Of a stretch of DNA of 64,000 nt, positions 31,699-42,452 are shown piece by piece. The stretch lies in the NCBI GenBank assembly GCA_973895155.1, contig OZ316894.1, positions 558,001 through 622,000 on the forward strand, given 5' to 3'. The notes below the pieces were generated by a model. That model ran no database searches, had not been told where the DNA came from, and saw only the letters and a list, made by a program, of their open reading frames with translations. The position numbers and the translations under genes were made by a program. Each line of letters starts with the position of its first letter. The stretch's first letter is position 1. This stretch comes from Marsupella aquatica. Lineage: Eukaryota; Marchantiophyta.

Positions 31699-34341
31699 AT
31701 GTCGCACACGATCCTCTCCAGCTCGGCCATTCGATTCTGGACGCAGTTCCTATCTACCGGAAGGCACTTGGCCGATTCATTGAAACACGCCAACCCGCGC
31801 CGATACGAGATCGAACGCGAATACGAGAGAGCCATCCGCCTAGCAGGACGACACCACTACGTCCTTAACTTTGACTACCCGTCTTAGAGCGAGCTTTACC
31901 GACCAGCTGAGGTATCTGGGTACTTCTTTGACGGAGACAAATATATCGGGTTCTGGGAAGCATTGCTTCGGCTTCCGGACGAGGTCTTCAATATCCCGGG
32001 TACAATCGACCTGCAGCGACATCACTTCGACCACATCCCTGCCCAGGTTCGGGCAGTCATTAACGGCGAGTCCAGTACCAACCGTTCGACAAGGGCGTCC
32101 GCACTCGCTTCGGAGAACTTCTACCAGCACCTACAGAGCTTCATGGGAACTCGACCATCAACCAACATGACCAACTCAGCCGGACCCGTACCCGTACCCG
32201 TACCCGTGCCCATGCAACCTCAGCTTCAGCTTCAGCCTCAGCCGCAGCCTAGCCAAACCCCACCACCTATCACCCAGCCAGCACAGGTACGCTCCGTCAT
32301 CAACGCTGTGGATCTTAGCGATGACGACGAGGCTACCCCACCCTTGACCAGGCGGCCCAGAGGAACAAGCGCTCGGGGGGCCGACACTATATCGTCCCCA
32401 CCCCCTGCTCTGACCCCAGGAGCGGCCCCAGCAGACAACATGGTGACCGTGGCCGCCCCGGGCCCGTTACCAACCGCAGTGGCACTCCCCAGGCCCGATC
32501 GGGAGGATGGGGAAGTATCACCTTCCCCGAGTCAGTCACGGGGAAAGAAGAGGAAGGAATCCGCCAGTGCATCCGGGTTACCGTTGGCCACGGTAGCCGT
32601 AGCCAAGGTAACGATGCATCGCATGGGGGAAAACGTTCACAGCAACATCCTCCATCCCAAGCATGCGGTGTACCTGAAGACTCAGGGATTTGAGCACCTC
32701 GCCTCTCTCCCCTGGAACACTTGCAGGTACTACGGGGAGGACATGACAGAATTCGTCAAGAATTATGACGACGTACGTCAACAGACTCGGCTGCGGGGAA
32801 GGAATATGTCCCTCACAGAAGAACGGCTCAAGATGATCTTCGGGTTACCCGAAGGTGACCATCGAGTCGAATCACGGGCTCCCGGGGGCAAGGGGGCCAA
32901 GTACCAATCTTCAAGTTTTCCCTCAGAGGGATCAGTAGACAACGGGTTCGTGATGAGGACCTGCCTCATGCCCGAGATAGCTGAGCGGCTGGAGTTCCAG
33001 AGGTACGCTCTCCACATGATGGAACCCCGGGGGGAGATCTCCGCCGCCCAGGTCATCCAGGTCGAGAACTATCGACCTAGGAAGTGGGCGTCGTACTTCG
33101 CTAAGAAATTCCATGAAGAGATGGAGCGGCGAAGGAAGACGCTGTACATTGGCGGGAAGGCGTATTTCGCTAGCCACATCGAAATCATTCTTGAGTGGTA
33201 CGCCCGGTTTGATCGACGAACCCTTCCCCGCATCAACGTTACAAAGCTGGTCCCAGCTAGGTGGGTTTTTCCGGCATTGGAGAGACGGCCCCAACCCGAG
33301 GCCCGAAGTCCAGTGGACACGCCAGCTTCACCCACCCCACCTCCACAAATAGTTGTAATCGTAACCGAGGAGGCGCCGAAGGGGTCGGTCGTCGCAACCG
33401 TTGATGCGACCCAACTAGCCGGGCTAAGTACAGAAGTTGGTACGGCAGAGGTCTTACCCGAACCCGGGTCTCCCAAGGACCCGCCGGTGGCAATTCCGGA
33501 GAACCGGACATCGCTGCAGGAGGATACTCCGGCCCCTTCCAACGTTATGTCCCCAGGGCTGGACGTCACTGCCCCGGCCCCTGCGCGTGTTGATGTCTGC
33601 CCGTGCCCAAATCCGGACAGGCACAACTTGGACCACCCGGAACTCTTCGTACAGGGTACGTTTCTGAACGGGCTTCTGGGAGATTTCTCTCATCAAATTG
33701 CCCGGGATACCGGGGAGTTCATGGCTCGGAAGGTAGCCTGTTTCTTCAATCAGGAGTTGGTTGCCGCCGTAAAGGCAGGGCGGGCCCAGTCGGAGGCCCT
33801 TCAGAGGATAGAGCGGTACCGGGTGGAGTCCGTGTACCTAAAGAACGAAGTGGCGGCTCAAGAGGCTGAGCTTCTGCAACTACGACCCAAGGTTGCAGCC
33901 GCCGATGAGTTGTTAGCAAAGGCGTACGCTCTTACCGCCCTAGCCGAACAGGCCAAAGCTGGGAACGAGGCCGAGATTACACGACTCCGGAACCAGATTG
34001 ACAGTTTGAAGAAACAAGTTGTCACCTGGCAGAAAGACCTGGAGGAGGCCGAGGAGCGAGCCCAGCGGGACGCGACGGAGATAGCCACGCTGCAGGCCGA
34101 GATGGCGTGGCTCCAAACCGAGGCCGAGAAGAAGGACCAGCTGGCGAGTAAACTGGCGAGCGACGCCCAGCAGCTGGAGGAGGCATGTCAGGAGGCAGCA
34201 GAGGAGACGGACGCGGCGAGGCGAGAGAACGAATCTCTGCTGGACCAGGTCCAGCTCCTCAAAGCGGACAATGACAGGCTTCGAAGGCAGCGGGATGGCC
34301 GTTCCCATTCGGGCGGCTCTGGCAAGCGTGCCAGGCATTAG
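31699..34341 (+). CDS. LTR-B-encoded coiled-coil protein, one premature TAG
   Basis: An 880-codon frame from the ATG at 31699 to the conserved TAG at 34339-34341, interrupted only by TAG at 31885-31887. The intact copy has CAG there (60245-60247), a single C-to-T change. Internal initiation at 31963 would give 792 residues. Layout as described for 60059-62683; it differs mainly in the length of Pro-Val and Gln-Pro/Gln-Leu repeats around residues 163-185. Promoter and 5' leader are intact, so a truncated or readthrough product is possible. Function unknown. Confidence 0.85.
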
Positions 34342-35054
34342 CGGCGGAGTAGGAATAGATTAGGATTAGGATTGGCTTAGTCAGGCTCTTGGGACAGGCA
34401 CCTGCCTTAGGTACGGCAGCGCTGCCCTGCTGTCCAGCCTGCGTAGATTAGGATCTTCTAATAAGACACAGCCGTTTTCCGGCCTGACTGTCAGCTTAGT
34501 TAGGACCTTGGTCAGCGAATCTTTGGCGGGAGGACACCCCGTTCCTCGGCTCTTAGTATTTAGTGCACCCCTCGGTAGAGGCAGGGGGGTTTTTAGTTTC
34601 AGAGTCGGACATCCGCGGGACATGCGGGGAGTCCCGACCTCTGGGAATGACAGAGTACCAAGGGGAGGGGGTAGGACTAAGCTTGCCGGGCGAGTGCGGA
34701 GCCGGGCTCCGTTGTAGTGTGCACTCTTGGCCTTGAACCTGTGCATTCCAGGGCTGTCGTGTCAACTAAGTGTACGCATATGTTCCCTTTGTAGTAAAAA
34801 TCCTTTCCCATCATTTTTCCTTCGTGTAAATCGAGATTGTATGCATGTGTGCGCATATGTGTGTGGGTTTCTCGTATATGGGTGGCAGCGCCGGGCCGAA
34901 CGCACTACCCGAGACATGCACAGGGTGCAGCCTGCGGGTAAGTGGTTGCGAGCACGGGTTGAGGACCTGTATCATCGAATCCGGATCGAAGGCGGACAGC
35001 ACGAAGGCTTAGAAGCCCTTAAGCCGGGGTCGATCCTGCTATCAACTAGGGTAC

Positions 35055-35070
35055 GTTCCGGCGGCGGAAC
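35055..35070 (+). promoter_or_regulatory. Conserved LTR hairpin, LTR-B copy 2
   Basis: GTTCCG-GCGG-CGGAAC followed by ACAAACCATACCTAGG, 169 bp before the LTR end. The outer pair is G-C here, against A-T in LTR-A and LTR-C. Confidence 0.7.
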
Positions 35071-35239
35071 ACAAACCATACCTAGGAGGTGTTCGTATTT
35101 AGCAGTATGCGCACTTAGCGCTAGTTTACGAGAATAAGGTGCATTACGTGCTTCCCTTCCTGCCCGAACCCTCAGATTTACGAGGGATGTGCCCGTCTAA
35201 GCTGAAGTCTGAGTTAAGGCCGAAGCCTACGACGTGACA

Positions 35240-36590
35240 GCAGAGCAGCCCCGAGTCTCCCCCGCCAGATGTCGCTCCCCCGAGCTTTGACGGCATAAAA
35301 CAGACGGCGCAGGAATTTCAGGAGTGAATCAGGGAGGAAGAGGAGGCAGCCCTGGCTAGGGAGAAGGATTTACCAGGAGGAGAATGGCCAGAGGACATCA
35401 GGCGGCTTGCAGAAAAATGAAGCAGCCCGCCAGCCACAATAGAAGAGATCCGCAAGGCGGCTTGGGAACAAAGGCCGCGGTGGATGATGCCGATGACTGC
35501 TACTTCCTCCACCTACGCTAAAAATAGAGCCATGGAGTACGGGGAGATGTGTGGAGAGCTGGCGCTCAGCATCTTTGGGGAGGAGGTGGAGCAGGGACCC
35601 TTTTTCCAAAGGGAGATATTGGAGAAGCGCCAATTAGAAGAAGCGGTGGCTTTGGAAAGAAGCAAGAAGGACGAGGTCATCCGTCGGCTTAGGGAAAGGG
35701 AAGCCAAAATCAAGGATCTGAGGGCGGCCAAGAAAGCCCAAGATGAGCTGCGGATTAAGCGGCATGAGCTAAATATCATGCAGGGCCAGTTGGATACCGC
35801 ACAGTCAGACAACCGGATTATCGAGAATAAACTGACTCGGACCTTAGATGAGTTGGCCGATGCGATCAAGGAGCGGGAGAAGTGGAAGCGAGAGCTGAGG
35901 AATGCAGAGGAGGCCCACATAACAGCCAACAACCGGGCCATGACGGAGACCCAAAGAAAGGAATGGGCGTTGAAGGGGGAGCTCGAGAAAATCCGCGGAG
36001 CCCTTGAGCAGAAGAAGGCCGAGTTAGGGAAATCCTATCAAGGGATTATTGCGCTATAGCAGGAGCTTGCGTCCCTGACGGCCAGCTTCAAGGCCGACCT
36101 ACGGGAGAAGGACAATATGCTCGATCAGACTTACGCCAAGATGAACCAGATGGAGTCTGTCATCATTGCAGAGCTTGACAAGGAGTTAAGAGCAACCTGG
36201 GAGGAGAGAGCTGCATTTAAGAAGGAATTGGAGGAAGCCCATAGGGAGCTGGAGGAAGCCCAAAAAGAACTGGAGGAGGCGCGCAAGGACCTGGACGAAG
36301 TACAGGAGGAGTTGGAGGAAAGCACGCGGAAGCTGGAGAACTTACAGCGGCGAGCCGACAACCAAACAGAGCGGCTGAAGAAACAAGCCGCAGTATTTAA
36401 ATGCTTGGCTTCATCAGGACCAACTCCAATTGGGGCCACCAAGTTACCAGGAGTGGTACTGGCCGAAGAACAAGCCGCGCCACTTGCACCAGTGCCGGAT
36501 GTAAGTGGGAAGGGGAAGGGACCAGCTGCCAAACCAGAAAAGAAGAAGAAGAAGAGTCACTTTGCTATTTGTGTGTCGCATTAACTTGTG
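35240..36590 (+). pseudogene. LTR-A-encoded protein, C-terminal part (copy 4)
   Basis: Resumes after the LTR-B insertion (SPESPPPDVAPPSFDGIKQTAQEF). TGA at about 35326 replaces CGA. After a frame change it runs as 191 codons of coiled coil from 35484, is interrupted by TAG at 36057-36059 (CTGCAG became CTATAG), and continues as 155 codons from 36117 through the Lys-rich patch. There an internal deletion fuses it to 3' non-coding DNA, so the acidic tail is lost. Confidence 0.8.
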
Positions 36591-36701
36591 TGAAGAGTGC
36601 CCACATCAACTAATAGGTGACGGAAAGTAAGCAAGGGAGTGAGAGTTGGATGTGTCGAGCTGAGAGAGGTCTTAGCGGCTTAACCAAGCCTATTGGGGAT
36701 C

Positions 36702-36717
36702 ATTCCGGCGGCGGAAT
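36702..36717 (+). promoter_or_regulatory. Conserved LTR hairpin, LTR-A copy 4
   Basis: ATTCCG-GCGG-CGGAAT, 245 bp before the LTR end, retained although about 0.9 kb just upstream has been deleted. Confidence 0.7.
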
Positions 36718-36962
36718 CCAAAAATACCTAACCAGAAGGAGGGGAAGACAAGGGAAGGCCTAGACTAGGCCAGCTACGTATCTCATGACCCGATGAAGGA
36801 TCTGTCCAGTATATGTGTGTAAAATGTTAATAGTAGTAGTGGAAGGAAGTTAGCAGCGTCCCATGTCGCTAAGCCGCAAAAACGGCCTAGCCAAGCGCGA
36901 AACCTGCGGGAATCGGCTTGCTGGGGGTTTCTTGGGTTTAGGGAGCCATGGGACGCACCACA

Positions 36963-38064
36963 GCTTGCATGAGAGATTGCCCACAAGAAGGCATACTCGA
37001 ATGTAGGTTTGTTGCTTCAAGTTTTGAGGAGAATGGACTTGTAGGAGATTTTCGAAAGCTTAGAGGAGATGAGACCTAATCTTGTTGAAGCTTGGGAGTC
37101 TTGCATTAGAGATGGCTCACTAAGAAGGCCTACTCTCTTGTAAACTCCTTGACTTGAAGCTTCGAAAGTAGATTTGGTTGATAGAAGGAAGTATGAGAGA
37201 AGGAGACTAGGGTTTTGAAGCTTGGATAGGCTATGGAGGGATTTTGAATGCTTGGTTGATGATTAGACTTGGTGATGATTCATTTTTTCTAGGAGGGTCT
37301 TGCTTGTGACCCATGTTTTTACTTGGAGGCCATGATGCTACATGTGCCTTCTTGCTATGCATTTAGAGGAGAGGTATCCTCGTTTTTGAGATGTGTGTTG
37401 ATGCCTTGCTTTGGCTATGAGTGATGGAATGGTTAGAATGAATGTCTTCATGCCATTTTTGAATGTTGTTGTGAGCTTGAAGGTGTTTTTGAAAGTAGAT
37501 GGGTTGAATGAAGGTACTTTCAAAAGTAGCTATTATGCATGAGGGAAGTTGCAAGAGTAAAGAGTGAAGGCATTTTCGATTGATGGAATGGGTTGTTTGT
37601 GGATTATACTTGGTGGTTCTACTAGAGGAAGGGACTAAGGCCAATTCCATGTTTGTTAAGGAGTTTGTTGACCAACCCTAGGTCAATTTTCGAAAGTAGT
37701 TTCCCATGTTTTGAAAGTTGGATGTTTGAATGGTGCATAGAGATGCCTTGCATACCTTTGGATGTCCCACTTGTCTTAGCCACAACCAAGAGTGACCCTT
37801 AACTTGACCACATTGAATGTACACTTGAACTTGTGTACCTTAGAAGGTTGCAAGGGATTGTGTGCAATCAAGTGTTGGAAAAGGAATGGTGACCAATTGA
37901 ATGTTGGGCTTAGACTTGTGAGGATTACATTGGGAAGCTTGAACTAGTTATTTTGATTGTGATTGGATATGAGTATGTAAATGGCTTGAGTTTCAAAAGC
38001 ATGCATGCTTGCTTGCTTGTGATGATGTGGATGAAAGGAAGTCCTTAGGGTCTACTTTATCTTG
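36963..38064. other. Host DNA between solo LTR-A and solo LTR-B
   Basis: AT-rich, G-rich on the plus strand, no convincing ORF. A loosely repeated block (AGAGATTGCCCACAAGAAGGC at 36971 and AGAGATGGCTCACTAAGAAGG at about 37106) indicates an old local duplication. It ends at TCTTG (38060-38064), the left target duplicate of the inverted LTR-B. No gene supported. Confidence 0.6.
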
Positions 38065-38233
38065 TGTCACGTCGTAGGCTTCGGCCTTAACTCAGACTTC
38101 AGCTTAGACGGGCACATCCCTCGTAAATCTGAGGGTTCGGGCAGGAAGGGAAGCACGTAATGCACCTTATTCTCGTAAACTAGCGCTAAGTGCGCATACT
38201 GCTAAATACGGACACCTCCTAGGTATGGTTTGT

Positions 38234-38249
38234 GTTCCGCCGCCGGAAC
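38234..38249 (-). promoter_or_regulatory. Conserved LTR hairpin, LTR-B copy 3
   Basis: Minus strand GTTCCG-GCGG-CGGAAC followed by ACAAACCATACCTAGG, 169 bp from the LTR 3' end. Confidence 0.7.
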
Positions 38250-38961
38250 GTACCTTAGTCGATAGCAGGATCGACCCCGGCTTAAGGGCTTCTAAGCCTT
38301 CGTGCTGTCCACCTTCAATCCGGATTCGATGATACAGGTCCTCAACCCGTGCTCGCAACCACTTACCCGCAGGCTGCACCCTGTGCCCGTCTCGGGTAGT
38401 GCGTTCGGCCCAGCGCTGCCACCCATATACGAGAAACCCACACACATATGCGCACACATGCATACAATCTTGATTTACACGAAGGAAAATGATGGGAAAG
38501 GATTTTACTACAAAGGGAACATATGCGTACACTTAGTTGACCCGACAGCCCTGGAATGAACAGGTTCAAGGCCGAGGGTGCACACTACAACGGAGCCCGG
38601 CTCCGCACTCGCCCGGCGAGCTTAGTCCTACCCCCTCCCCTTGGTACTCTTTCATTCCCAGAGGTCGGGACTCCCCGCATATCCCGCGGATGTCCGACTC
38701 TGAAACTAAAAACCCCCCCTCCCTCTACCGAGGGGTGCACTAAATACTAAGAGCCGAGGGACGGGGTGTCCTCTCGCCGAAGATTCGCTGACTAAGGTCC
38801 TAACTAAGCTGACAGTCAGGCCGGAAAACAACTGTGTCTTATTAGAAGATCCTAATCTACGCAGGCTGGACAGCAGGGCAGCACTGCTGTACCTAAGGCA
38901 GGTGCCTGTCCCAAGAGCCTGACTAAGCCAATCCTAATCCTAATCTATTCCTACTCCGCCG

Positions 38962-41616
38962 CTAATGCCTGGCACGCTTGCCAGAGCCGCCCGAATGGGA
39001 ACGGCCATCCCGCTGCCTTCGAAGCCTGTCATTGTCCGCTTTGAGGAGCTGGACCTGGTCCAGCAGAGATTCGTTCTCTCGCCTCGCCGCGTCCGTCTCC
39101 TCTGCTGCCTCCTGACATGCCTCCTCCAGCTGCTGGGCGTCGCTCGTCAGTGTACCCACCAGCTGGTCCTGCTTCTCGGCCTCGGTTTGGAGCCGCGCCA
39201 TCTCGGCCTGCAGCGTGGCTATCTCCGCTGTGTCCCGCTGGGCTCGCTCCTCGGCCTCCTCCAGGTCTTTCTGCCAGGTGACAACTTGTTTCTTCAAACT
39301 GTCAATCTGGTTCCGGAGTCGTGTAATCTCGGCCTCGTTCCCAGCTTTGGCCTGTTCGGCTAGGGCGGTAAGAGCGTGCGCCTTTGCTCACAACTCATCG
39401 GCGGCTGCAACCTTGGGTCGTAGTTGCAGAAGCTCAGCCTCTTGAGCCGCCACTTCGTTCTTTAGGTACACGGACTCCACCCGGTACCGCTCTATCCTCT
39501 GAAGGGCCTCCGACTGGGCCCGACCTGCCTTTACGGCGGCAACCAACTCCTGATTGAAGAAACAGGCTACCTTCCGGGCCATGAACTCCCCGGTATCCCG
39601 GGCAATTTGATGAGAGAAATCTCCCAGAAGCCCGTTCAGAAACGTACCCTGTACGAAGAGTTTCGGGTGGTCCAAGTTGTGCCTGTCCGGATTTGGGCAC
39701 GGGCAGACGTCAACACGCGCAGGGGCCGGGGTAGTGACGTCCAGCCCTGGGGACCTAACGTTGGAAGGGGCTGGAGTGTCCTCCTGCAGCAATGTCCGGT
39801 TCTCCGGAATTGCCACCGGTGGGTCCTTGGGAGACCCGGGTTCGGGTAAGACCTCTGCCGTACCAACTTCTGTACTTAGCCCGGCTAGTTGGGTCGCATC
39901 AACGGTTGCGACGACCGACCCCTCCGGCGCCTCCTCGGTTACGATTACAGCTATTTGTGGAGGTGGGGTGGGTGAAGCTGGCGTGTCCATTGGACTTCGG
40001 GCCTCGGGTTGGGGCCGTCTCTCCAATGCCGGAAAAACCCACCTAGCTGGGACCAGCTTTGTAACGTTGATGCGGGGAAGGGTTCGTCGATCAAACCGGG
40101 CGTACCACTCAAGAATGATTTTGATGTGGCTAGCGAAATACGCCTTCCCGCCAATGTACAGCGTCTTCCTTCGCCGCTCCATCTCTTCATGGAATTTCTT
40201 AGCGAAGTACGATGCCCATTTCCTAGGTTGATAGTTCTCGACCTGGATAACCTGGGCGGCGGAGATCTCCCCCCGGGGTTCCATCATGTGGAGAGCGTAC
40301 CTTTGGAACTCCAGCCGCTCAGCTATCTCGGGCATGAGGCAGGTCCTCATCACGAACCCATTGTCTACTGCTCCCTCTGAGGGAAAACTTGAAGATTGGT
40401 ACTTGGCCCCCTTGCCCCTGGGAGCCCGTGATTCGACTCGATGGTCACCTTCGGGTAACCCGAAGATCATCTTGAGCCGTTCTTCTGTGAGGGACATATT
40501 CCTTCCCCGCAGCCGAGTCTGTTGACGTACGTTGTCATAATTCTTGACGAATTCTGTCATGTCCTCCCTGTAGTACCTGCAAGTGTTCCAGGGGAGAGAG
40601 GTGAGGTGCTCAAATCCCTGAGTCTTCAGGGACACCGCATGCTTGGGATGGAGGATGTTGCTGTGAACGTTTTCCCCCATGCGGTGCATCGTCACCTTGG
40701 CTACGGCTACCGTGGCCAACGGTAACCCGGATGCAGTGGTGGATTCCTTCCTCTTCTTTCCCCGAGACTGACTCGGGGAAGGTGATACTTCCCCATCCTC
40801 CCGATCGGGCCTGGGGAGTGCCACTACCGTTGGTAACAGGCCCGGGGCGGCCACGGTCACCATGTTGTCTGCTGGGGCCGCTCCTGGGGTCAGAGCAGGG
40901 GGTGGGGACGATATAGTGTCGGCCCCCCGAGCGCTTGTTCCTCTGGGCCGCCTGGTCAAGGGTGGGGTAGCCTCGTCGTCATCGCTAAGATCCACAGCGT
41001 TGATGACGGAGCGTACCTGTGCTGGCTGGGTGATAGGTGGTGGGGTTTGGCTAGGCTGCGGCTGAGGCTGAAGCTGAAGCTGAGCCTGAGGTTGAGGCTG
41101 GGGTTGCATGGGCACGGGTACGGGTACGGGCACGGCTGAGTTGGTCATGTTGGTTGATGGCCGAGTTCCCATGAAGCTCTGCAGGTGCTGGTAGAAGTTC
41201 TCCGAAGCGAGTGCGGACGCCCTTGTCGAACGGTTGGTACTGGACTCGCCGTTAATGACAGCCCGAACCCGGGCAGGGATGTGGTCGAAGTGATGTCGCT
41301 GCAGGTCGATTGTACCCGGGATATTGAAGACCTCGTCCGGAAGCCGAAGCAATGCTTCCCAGAAACCGATATATTTGTCTCCATTGAAGAAGTACCCAGA
41401 TACCTCTGCTGGTCGGTAAAGCTCGCTCTGAGACGGGTAGTCAAAGTTAAGGACGTAGTGGTGTCGTCCTGCTAGGCGGATGGCTCTCTCGTATTCGCAT
41501 TCGATTTTGTATCGGCGTGGGTTGGCGTGTTTCAATGAATCGGCCAAGTGCCTTCCGGTAGATAGGAACTGCGTCCAGAATCGAATGGCCGAGCTGGAGA
41601 GGATCGTGTGCGACAT
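38962..41616 (-). CDS. LTR-B-encoded coiled-coil protein, one premature TGA
   Basis: A frame of 885 codons from the ATG at 41616 to the conserved TAG at 38962-38964, interrupted once by TGA at 39388-39390 (TTA/Leu in the copies at 34000 and 62260, a T-to-G change). The first 742 residues are intact and include the N-domain, acidic motif, basic patch, FGLPxG core and the start of the coiled coil; the stop removes about 140 residues of coiled coil and basic tail. It has the longest Gln-Pro tract of the copies. Layout as at 60059-62683. Confidence 0.87.
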
Positions 41617-42082
41617 TCAGAGGAGATAGTAGTGGCGACCTAGAGAGAACGAGAGAGCTGGGGTCGAAGCTGGCGCGCGGACTGATGGACTGGTGCACTA
41701 CAAAGGGTTGGCTCCCCTTTTATACTTTGAGGGCTTGTCGATCCCCGACGTCTCCTCGACGCCCATAGGCTGAACCGCTCACGCTTGTGGTGTACCGGCC
41801 ACTCCGCCGGTCTGAGTCAGCGTGCGTCAGTGGCCGCTTCCTTAAGTTCGTTATACGGACCCGAGGGAGGGGCCCTTCCACGCTCGTAACCCGGGTGTGC
41901 GAATAGCGACCCGCCGCCAGTCCGAACCTGAAGTCCCCCTTATTGCCTAATGATGTCCTACCCCTAATGATTACCTAAATACTGTCGTTATGCTAATAAC
42001 AGCGGCCTAAGACCCACCTAACGCGCGTGCCGAGCACAGTTAGACTGAATCACTCATTAACCGCCGTACCGGCGGCGTCACA

Positions 42083-42452
42083 TCTTGTTTGCAACCGTTT
42101 CCTATCTCAAGCAGCCATACACCCTGCGTGTCCCTTGAGCCTCTTTTCCCACCTCTTTGCTTATCCTCAGGACAGCGCTTGATGGAACAAGGTCTTGGTT
42201 CTGCAAGTGCAACAAATACCAATCTTAGAGAAAAAACCACATTTGAAGTTTGGATAGAGATCATCTCTGTCAATCCAACACAAGTGGCCAACCACAAAGA
42301 AAATATATCTGCATACTGATCGTATTCATTGAGAAACCGTAAAGAGGAGATGGATATTGATACTGATGCTCTAATTGTTAAACTTGAAGTATAATTATAC
42401 AGACTATATTATATCAAATTGATAAGGTCACATCGCTCAATCTAGACCTTGG
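42083..42452. other. Host DNA downstream of the methyltransferase-like pseudogene
   Basis: Begins with the right target duplicate TCTTG. It carries one copy of the palindromic word around GATAGAGATCATCTCTGTC at 42250-42276, the motif that is arrayed at 46917-47362. Nothing else recognised. Confidence 0.6.

Larger units (their letters stand above)
31233..35239 (+). mobile_element. Solo LTR-B (copy 2), nested in solo LTR-A
   Basis: 4007 bp, TGTGACGCC to GACGTGACA, with perfect 5-bp duplication GCAGA (31228-31232 and 35240-35244). The uninterrupted target is visible in the LTR-A at about 49552-49566. No gag or pol is attached. It is very close to the copies at 38065 and 59593, so the amplification is recent. 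A short hairpin (CCGCC-GGTAC-GGCGG) sits 7 bp inside the 5' end. Confidence 0.95.
29067..36962 (+). mobile_element. Solo LTR-A (copy 4), split by solo LTR-B
   Basis: Bounded by TGTGATGCC (29067) and GCACCACA (36962), with the exact 5-bp duplication GCTTG on both sides (29062-29066, 36963-36967) in host DNA. No primer-binding site or gag follows, so this is a solo LTR. Without the nested LTR-B it is about 3.9 kb, shorter than copy 3 because about 0.9 kb is deleted at about 36555 (the Lys-rich codons join directly to GAGTCACTTTGC, normally in the 3' non-coding part). TATAAAC at 29162-29168. Confidence 0.93.
38065..42082 (-). mobile_element. Solo LTR-B (copy 3), inverted
   Basis: 4018 bp with perfect 5-bp duplication TCTTG (38060-38064, 42083-42087) in host DNA; 5' end at 42082 on the minus strand. 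No primer-binding site or gag adjoins. Very similar to copies 2 and 5. TATAAAAG lies at 41717-41724 on the minus strand. Confidence 0.95.

Noticed and set aside
33069-33626. Antisense ORFs of 120-185 codons recurring in every LTR-B copy
   Set aside because: They recur because LTR-B recurs. The sense frame has domain structure and a conserved start and stop; the antisense frames do not.
31233-35239. LTR-B as a class II transposon with imperfect inverted ends (TGTGACGCC / TGTCACGTC)
   Set aside because: TG...CA ends, constant 5-bp duplications, junction to a gypsy pol at 22212 and the parallel with LTR-A beside a primer-binding site fit an LTR better. No transposase is encoded.
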